DNA of 64,000 nucleotides from Boesenbergia rotunda (taxonomy: Eukaryota > Streptophyta > Magnoliopsida > Zingiberales > Zingiberaceae), in NCBI GenBank assembly GCA_024364735.1, contig JAGFNQ010000854.1:370916-434915 (forward strand), in the 5' to 3' direction. The notes under the pieces are model-generated. The model was not told the DNA's origin. It ran no database searches and saw only the letters and a list, made by a program, of their open reading frames with translations. Every line of letters starts with the position of its first letter. Within the stretch, counting starts at the first letter, position 1. The translations under genes were made by a program, and so were the position numbers. Of this stretch, positions 57,089 to 64,000 are shown one piece after another.

Positions 57089-60000
57089 CTATTCTACAGA
57101 GCACAATCTTAACTGCGTTCTTAGTGAGCTGAACTCAGACTCAGGTAATGGTTTTGTGAATATATCAGCTAAGTTGGATTTTGAGTCTATATGGTTAACT
57201 ACTATCTCACCCCTGGCTACATGGTCTCTTACGAAGTGATGTTTAACTTCTATATGTTTTGTTCTGGAATGTTGGATTGGGTTCTTAGTTAGATTGATTA
57301 AACTTATATTGTCAATAAATACTTGAGTTTGGGTGTAATTGAGCTGGAAGTCCTTAAGAGTGTGTATCATCCATAAAAGTTGTGCTACACATTCTCCTAA
57401 GGCTACATACTCAGCTTCAGTTGTGGACAGAGCTACACAATGTTGTTTTCTGCTGCACCAACTTACTAGACTATTTCCTAACAGTTGGCAGCTTCCACTT
57501 GTGCTCTTTCTATCTAATTTACAACCAGCATAGTCAGAATCCGAGTATCCTGACAAATTGAAGGTTGAGGATCTAGGATAGCAAATCCCTACATTTAGGG
57601 TGCCCTTTACATATCTTAGTATTCTTTTTAGGACTGCTAAGTGTGTTTCCTTAGCACAGGTTTGGTATCTAGCACACATCCCTACAGCAAAAAGAATGTC
57701 AGGTTTGCTGGCTGTAAGGTACAGTAGACTACCTATCATACTTCTATACAGTTTGAGGTCTACTGGCTTGCCATCAGGGTCACTATCTATTTTTACATTA
57801 GTTGTCATGGGGGTATTTATGCTTTTAGAGTTATCCATTTTAAATTTCTTTATTAACTCTTTAGCATATTTGGATTGATGGATGTAGTTTCCATCTCTAG
57901 TTTGTTTGATTTGTAGTCCTAGGAAAAAGGTAAGCTCACCAACCAAGCTTATTTCGAATTCATTTTCCATTATCTTTACAAACTCTTTTAGGAAGTTTGT
58001 GTTGGTGGATCCAAAGATTATATCATCTACGTAAATTTGGGCAATAAATATCTTTTCCTAGGGTTTTAATAAATAATGTTGAGTCAATTTGCCCTTGTTT
58101 AAATTCTTTAGAGGTTAAGTAAGTTGATAAACGTTCATACCAGGCCCTAGGTGCTTGTTTTAACCCATATAGTGCTTTAGTTAATTTGTAAACGTGGTCA
58201 GGTTTGTCTAAGTCCTCAAACCCGGGGGGTTGTCCTACATAAACTTCTTCTTTAATGAACCCATTTAGGAAGGCTGACTTTACATCCATTTGGTATAGCT
58301 TAAATCCTTTATGGGATGCAAAGGCTAACAACATTCTAATGGACTCAAGTCTAGCTACTGGGGCATATGTTTCATCGTAATCTAATCCTCTACTTGGCTG
58401 AATCCCTTGGCTACTAAGCGGGCTTTATTTCTAACTATTTCTCCTTGATCATTTAGCTTATTCCTAAAGACCCACTTAGTGTTTATGATGGATTTGCATT
58501 CAAGTTTAGGCACTAGTTCCCAGACTTGGTTTCTCTCAAATTGGGCTAATTCTTCTTGCATAGCTATGATCCAATCAGGGTCAGGTAGGGCTTCATCTAT
58601 AGTTTTGGGTTCTATTTTTGATATCATAGCTATTTGACTAAGGTTTCTATAGGAGGATCTAGTCCTGACTCCTAGAGTTGGATCACCCACAATTTGATCG
58701 GTTGGGTGACTAAGTCTGGGTTTCTTTGTTCTCCTAGAACTTGGTTCAGCCTCAGGTCCGGCTGGTCGGTTTGGTTCACTGTTTGATTCGACCCTTTGGG
58801 CTGGTTCATTTGTTGGTTCAGTTGACTCATTAATTGGTTCAATAGTTAGTTCGTTTAAGGATTCAAATAAGGGTTCACTAGTTTGTTCATTATTTTCTTG
58901 ATCAGAATTTGATGAAGTTAGGTTTGGATTATCAGATGTTGAGTTGACTTCTTCATCAAATATTAAGTTAGTTGTTTCTTCAATTTTCTTAGTTTGTTTG
59001 TTGTAAACTCTATAGGCTCTACTTGTGGTTGAGTATCCTAGGAAGATACCTAGGATTGATTTGGATTGAAATTTCCCTAAGTAGTCTTTGGTGTTTAGGA
59101 TATGAACTTTGCATCCAAAGACCCTTAGGTAGTGTAGATTTGGGAGCCTATGGTAGTACAGTTCATAGGGTGTTTTGTTGTGTCGTTTGTTAATCAGAAT
59201 CCTATTTTGGATGTAACAAGCCGTACTAATTGCTTCTGCCCAATATTGGTCTGCTAAGCTAAATTCGTTGAGCATCGCCCTAGCGGCTTCTTGTAAGGTT
59301 CTATTCCTTCTTTCGACTATCCCATTTTGTTGGGGGGTTCTAGGACATGAAAATTCATGTAAATACCCATTGACCTTACAGAATTCCTCGAACCGTTGAT
59401 TTTCAAATTCTCCCCCGTGGTCACTCCAAGTCTTTTAATTTTAGTATCGTTTTGATTTTCAATCAATTTACAGAAATCATTAAATAGTTTTAAGGTTTCA
59501 TCTTTGGTTTTTAGAAACCTAACCCAGGGAAACCTAGAATAATCATCAACTATTACTAAGCAGTATCGGTTCCCGCTTAGTGACTTGGCTCCATGTGAAT
59601 CAAATAGGTCAAGGTGCAGGAGCTCAAGTGTGGTTTGAGTTAGGTCAGATTGAATTGTTTTGTGATTAGATTTGGTTTGTTTACCTTGATTACATGATTC
59701 ACATATTAGGTTTTCATTGTTTTTAATTTTGGGGATACCTTTGATTAGGCCAAGCTGGGTGACTTTTGAGATAGTTCTCAAATTGGTATGACCTAATCTC
59801 CTATGCCAGAGGTTCGATTGTTCTAACTGAGTTAACATACATTTGGATACTAGAGGAAGGTTTATAGTGTATATATTATTTTTCCTAGTGCCCTTAAGCA
59901 TGATTTCTGAGTCTTGTACATTTCTAATCAGGCAGTTAGAATTGTTGAAAGTGACTATATAACCAGAATCACATAACTGACTTATGCTAAACAGGTTAAA

Positions 60001-60210
60001 ATTGAAGTTTTCAACCAAAAGGACTTTCTTAATAATAAAGTTAGATTTAAGCTCAATATTACCTGACCCAATTACCTTGAGTGTAGCATTGTTACCAAAT
60101 GCTACTGAGCCTAGGTTCTTGAGCTTGAGTTTGGTGAACTTCAATTTTTCTCCAGTCATGTGTCTGGAGCAACCGCTATCCAACATCCATTGGTCCAAAT
60201 CTTTATGTTC
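57089..60210 (-). pseudogene. Element A pol (three single-base frameshifts)
   Basis: All domains are present in order on the minus strand: protease MLDSGCSRHM (about 60155-60190), zinc motif LWHRRLGH..CESC, integrase with LLHLDLFDS (first Asp intact), SDHGGEF (after the first frameshift, about 59435) and PQQNG..ERRNR. RT motifs: KARLVAKGFSQVE, second frameshift about 58393, MDVKSAFLNG, third frameshift about 58050, then IYVDDII. RNase H: GYSDSDYA, TTEAEYVAL, FIDNIS, HHFVRDHVARGE; end PLPESEFSSLRTQLRLCS. Each break is a one-base loss, two of them in short homopolymers, so assembly error cannot be excluded. Confidence 0.92.
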
Positions 60211-60213
60211 CTA

Positions 60214-60881
60214 CACATAAAGAGTTTTATTGATTTGGATCCAATTAGAGTTAGGAATAGCTTAAATTGATTTTCACTGACTAGTCTGTCTCACCCAAAT
60301 CTAGGGTTCTCAATCACGTTAGCCTTATAGGTTTTGTGAGACAGGTTTTGATAAAAGAATTTTTGAAAACCATGATTTATTTTGAAACTCTTAATTAATT
60401 TTTGAAAAAATTTCAATTTATTTTGAAAGGAGATGTTTGAATCTATACTTAACTGAAAATTGTGTTAGATTTGAATTTTACAAAAAGTAATTTGAATTTG
60501 AAATTCAAAAATTGGCTTCCAGGTCTTGGCGAGGCACTAGGCCTTCTTTGGTCGTAGCCTTATTGGATCATCAACCCTTTCCTTGACAAAGCCATTTAAT
60601 GAAGTTTCATTTTCAAAATTAATCTTTGAAAAAGTTCTGGTCTAACTAATTTGGATTTTGGATCGGTAGCTTCGGCTAGTTTCACCAGTCTAAAGAGACC
60701 AAGTGAACTTGATCTTATTAGAATTGGTTTCCCTAACGTACTATCATCTCACCTCCACCCAATACTATGTTTTCAAGTTTCAGTTAAGTTTGTTCTGTCC
60801 TTATACTAACCTAAGTCTAAGCATGGTAAATTGCATAAGTTTAAATAAACAATCAATCAGGCAAATTGAAAGAATTAAATT
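60214..60881 (-). other. Element A spacer between gag and pol, with inverted repeat
   Basis: No long frame. CTGTCTCAC (60286-60294) pairs with GTGAGACAG (60336-60344). The last part before the UAG codes AIPNSNWIQINKTLYV in the pol frame, recalling the gag end WVPKTSIFRIV of D and E. A TTTAAG or TTTAG just before it could act as a splice acceptor. The matching spacer in B is 827-1550. Confidence 0.65.
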
Positions 60882-62526
60882 CTATTTAACAATAAAAATA
60901 GTTTTTAATTTGGCTCCCCCTGGACTATAGCCACGAAAATAATTAGGCAAGATGTGAATCTTGTCCTTGGGGATCCAATACTGATTTGATCCAGTTGGTT
61001 TTTTCAGGCACAGTTTAGGTACCCATGCCTGAACTTTACTTCTGGACTGATTCAGTACAGCAAAGTAAGATCTTTGTCGGGATTTGGTTCTATAGCCAAG
61101 TCCGGATCGATTTAGAACGGACTTCTGTTTTCCAAGAATCATGTCAAGACCCTTGGAACCAGAAGTGAATCGTTCTAAGGCAGCTCTAAGATCCTTAACC
61201 TGAGTTTTCAGGGAGGAGTTCTCTTTCTCAAGTTTTTCAACTTGAGTAGGAGTTCCTTCTTGAACTTTCTCGACTAAGGATTTAGAGTCAGCTCCCTCTT
61301 CAGGAGTTTTACTTCCTGTCGGAGAGATTCGACTCGGAGTTTGGCTTTCGCCAAATCTCGAGAAAGATAGGAAATAAGTTCGTTCAATTGACTTTTATTG
61401 AAACCGCTTACCTTGATTTCGCCGTCTTCTGAAAAGGTTAGTCTGCCGTCGTCCTTTTCTGACTCTGACTCGGTCTCGATTTCTTTTGAAGCGTTCAGCG
61501 CTAGTAGGTTTGACTGGGGTTCTTCTTCTTCTGAGGAAGATTCGTCCCAGGTTGCTTGGAGTGCTTTCTTTCTTCTTGTCTTTTTGTTCTCCTTTAGGTT
61601 TGCGCACTCCGTCTTGTAGTGGCCCTTCTTCTTGCACTCGTAGTAGGTTACGTTGGGCTTGTTTTTGTTATTCGCGGGTTCAGCTGGTTCGTCCTTTCTT
61701 CGGCTTGTCCTCCGTGTGTTGACTTGGTTTTTCAATTTTTTATAGTAGCTTCGGGCCAGTCGGACCAGCTCAGATTGATCTCCTTCTTCGTCTTCTGCGT
61801 CTGAGTCTGAGTTGGACTCGGGTTCAGTTTGAGGTTTCTTCTTTGTCAATCTTCCAATTTTTCCTGCAACAAAGGCAATTCCTTTCTCAGCCATATTGCA
61901 GTTAGTTTGTTCATGAAGTTCTAACTCAGAAAATAATTCATCTAATTTAATGTTAGAGAGATCCCTTGAAACCTTGTATGCATCTACCATAGATGCCCAC
62001 AAGGTATTTCTAGGGAAAGCATTTAGAGCATACCTTATTAGGTCACGGTTTTCGACCTTGTGACCTATAGTGTGAAGACCGTTCATCAATTCTTAGATTC
62101 GTTCGTGGAGTTGGGCTGTTGTTTCATTGTCCGCCATCTTGATGGTGTAGAGTTTGTTTAGGAGCAGGTCTCTCTTACTGATCCTGGTGTCTGATGTTTC
62201 TTCGTGCAGCTCGATCAATTTTGCCCACAACTCCTTATCACTGTTGAAGGGGCCTACCCGGTTCAGCTCCTCTTTCGTCAATCCGCATTGGAGAGTCTGG
62301 GTCGCTTTTGCATCGGCTTCAATTTTGCGCTTTAGGGCGTTGTCCCATTCTGAGTAGGTCTGCGGTACTCCTTCGGCGTTTTTGGGGATCTCCAGTCCGG
62401 ACTGGATGATGATCCACATGTCCACCTGAGTTTTCAGGTGGACCTCCATTCGACTTTTCAGTAGGAAAAGTCTTCTCCACTGAAGAGTGGAGGTCTGGCG
62501 GTGCTAAATCCTTCATACATGGCCAT
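60882..62526 (-). pseudogene. Element A gag
   Basis: Start MAMYEGFSTARPPLFSG at 62526. A one-base loss near 62462 shifts the frame at FSYWKSRMEVHLK. A TAA replaces CAA near 62093 (ARIQEL in B), and there is a shift near 61274-61300. UBN2 domain, acidic stretch, knuckle YECKKKGHYKTEC with the first Cys changed to Tyr, Lys-rich patch, coiled coil (about 61270-61400), end PGGAKLKTIFIVK. Closely related to B gag. Confidence 0.9.
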
Positions 62527-62755
62527 TTAATCTGGAAAAAGAAAACTAACGAGAAAAAAAAATTCCCAAGACTAGGTCTTGGATTAGTAGTGCGGGATGA
62601 ATAAAATGAAATAGCGAGGGGTGTTGCACCAACCTCGATTAACGGGAAACAGAAAATTCAACGAAATATTTAAAGAATCTTCGAACGAGAAAAAGAAAAT
62701 AAAAATCCGAAAAAAAGTTTTCAAACTGGTGGTTGCACCAAGTTTGAACTTCCCC

Positions 62756-62767
62756 GCTCTGATACCA
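62756..62767 (-). other. Primer binding site, element A
   Basis: Minus strand TGGTATCAGAGC, two bases inside the 5' LTR end. Confidence 0.95.
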
Positions 62768-62769
62768 CT

Positions 62770-64000
62770 TGTTGAATCGAGAGAACCGATAGAGGGGGTG
62801 AATATCGGAAAACGTTCGGATTTATGTAAAAGCGATTGCACAGCGGAAGATAAAGGCAAACACGCGAACACAGTAATTTTTACTTGGTTCGGAGCCTAGG
62901 TCGACTCCTACTCCAAGGCCCACGGTCGTTGACCGTTTACTTTGGGCAATTCTATATGAAGGCAATAACAGTTTACAAATTGATTTACAAAATATGGACG
63001 GTAAACTAACAATTAAAAGAAGCTCTTCTTTTACCGACGTCCGATGGAGGATGGTCTTTTTCCGGAGCAGTGGACGTCGTCGGCTCGAGTTGGGAGGTTT
63101 CCGGAGCGAGGCGAGAGCAGAAGAGCGTAGAAGCGTTGGTTCGAAGTGATGTTCGAAGCTTGGGGTCGAGGGCCCTTTATATAGGGCCTGGGGGCGCCCC
63201 CCCCCCCCCCACGTGGCATTTGATCCGCAAGTTGCTCGGTCAGCGTCTGATCCCTTTACCTTCGGGATCAGTTTTGACCGGGGCGCCCGGAGCGCTCGGG
63301 CGCCCGGATTGACCGGGTCAAACTTCTATCTTCTTGGCTTCGAGGGGAGCTGCTTGCGGTACTTTGCTGTTGGGGGCGCCCGAGCGCTGGGGGCGCCCGG
63401 GACAGCGGGGGCCCGGGAGCACGGGGGCGCCCGGAGTTGAACTGTCGAAGCTCCTTTGTTTTCTTGTGTTTTGTGTTCACCTTGGGGGCGCCCGGGACAC
63501 TCCGGGCACCCTGGTCAGCTATTGCCTCATTCCTTTGAGGCTCTCTGAGCTGCAGACACTCGTTCCTTCGGTCCTGATCCAGGGTTAGTCCAAAACACAA
63601 TAAAATAATAAAATATTAGTTTATACAGCCTTGGCTGTCTTAGTTCTGACTTTGGGTCTCCAAATGGAACCCTAGGTCGAACCGACGCTTACTGTTCCCT
63701 CGACGGGGAACGCGTCCTCACCTACTCCTCTCGGGAGAGTGTACCTGATGCCAACCGTTCCTCTGGTTGGACTTTGCCTGACAGTCCTTTGCCAGGTCTT
63801 GGATGCCGAGCTATCCTTCGCCCGGTGCCTACATTCCTTTGCTAGGGCTTTTCACTCTGGCATTCCTTTGCCAGTGCCTAGCAGTCCTTCGCTAGGGCTT
63901 TTCACTCTGGCATTCCTTCGCCAGTGCCTAGCAGTCCTTCGCTAGGGCTTTTCACTCTGGCATTCCTTCGCAGTGCCTAGCAGTCCTTTGCTAGTGCTTT
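62770..64000 (-). repeat. Element A 5' LTR (incomplete at window edge)
   Basis: The internal end of the LTR, CGATTCAACA on the minus strand, is at 62770. It matches the 3' LTR throughout, with most differences being one- to few-base indels in C, G, A or T runs and a lost palindrome unit near 63195. Hairpin array from about 63775; palindromes 63185-63515. Confidence 0.93.

Larger units (their letters stand above)
54403..64000 (-). mobile_element. Element A: SIRE/Maximus-like copia, recent, runs off the right edge
   Basis: 3' LTR 54403-55768, 3' region, pol (57089-60210), UAG, spacer, gag (60882-62526), primer site and 5' LTR from 62770 (about 135 bases expected beyond the window). The two LTRs are highly similar, so the insertion is young. 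It is inserted in the accessory ORF of E; the left target duplication would be AACGA (54398-54402). Confidence 0.93.

Noticed and set aside
63070..63600. ORFs across the GGGCGCCC blocks of A and B
   Set aside because: Gly/Ala/Pro/Arg-rich frames arise from the palindromic repeats on both strands.

Overview
The window is a stack of plant LTR retrotransposons nested inside one another. I could not identify any host gene. The organism is a flowering plant with a large, repeat-rich genome. The families present (Ty1/copia of SIRE/Maximus and Angela/BARE type, Ty3/gypsy Tekay-like and Tat-like LTRs, an L1-type LINE and a tRNA-derived SINE) and the tRNA-iMet primer sites fit an angiosperm. I lean towards a monocot, but the sequence alone does not prove it. 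Lineage names rest on motif resemblance and were not tested with a tree.

Left part, 1-28266. The end of a gypsy LTR (1-141) interrupts a minus-strand SIRE-like element (B, 142-4764). After an unassigned 0.7 kb comes a decayed plus-strand Angela-like element (C1, about 5440-13222). Its integrase is split by a 2.4 kb solo LTR (6297-8671, target duplication GTAAG), and most of its reverse transcriptase is replaced by part of an LTR of its own family. A minus-strand LINE (about 13223-18795) follows, split by another solo LTR (14343-16606, duplication CTACC). Next come an Angela LTR piece, a minus-strand Angela gag, and a second plus-strand Angela pol (C2, 21481-23826). The LTR of C2 carries a 3.2 kb gypsy solo LTR (24090-27335, duplication GAAGA).

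Right part, 28267-64000. A SIRE-related element F lies on the minus strand. It has gag and a 3' LTR but no pol visible between them, and it is inserted into the C2 LTR. F hosts three insertions: element D (31977-38823, duplication CAGAG, internally deleted), a second gypsy solo LTR (40494-43982, duplication AAACG), and element E (from 44434). E has a full pol ORF and a spliced accessory ORF. E is in turn broken at 54402 by element A (minus strand, runs off the window).

How the parts relate. A, B, D and E share one layout: a tRNA-iMet primer site, gag, one in-frame UAG, then protease-integrase-RT-RNase H. The LTRs of A, B, D, E and F share a U3 layout: an array of short hairpins followed by a block of longer palindromes. 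The arm sequences differ between families but complementarity is mostly kept, which is the most unusual signal here. The other main points are the intron-containing ORF in E, the gag/UAG/pol arrangement, a hairpin module shared by the gag-pol spacer and the 3' region, and tRNA-like segments antisense to the gypsy LTRs.
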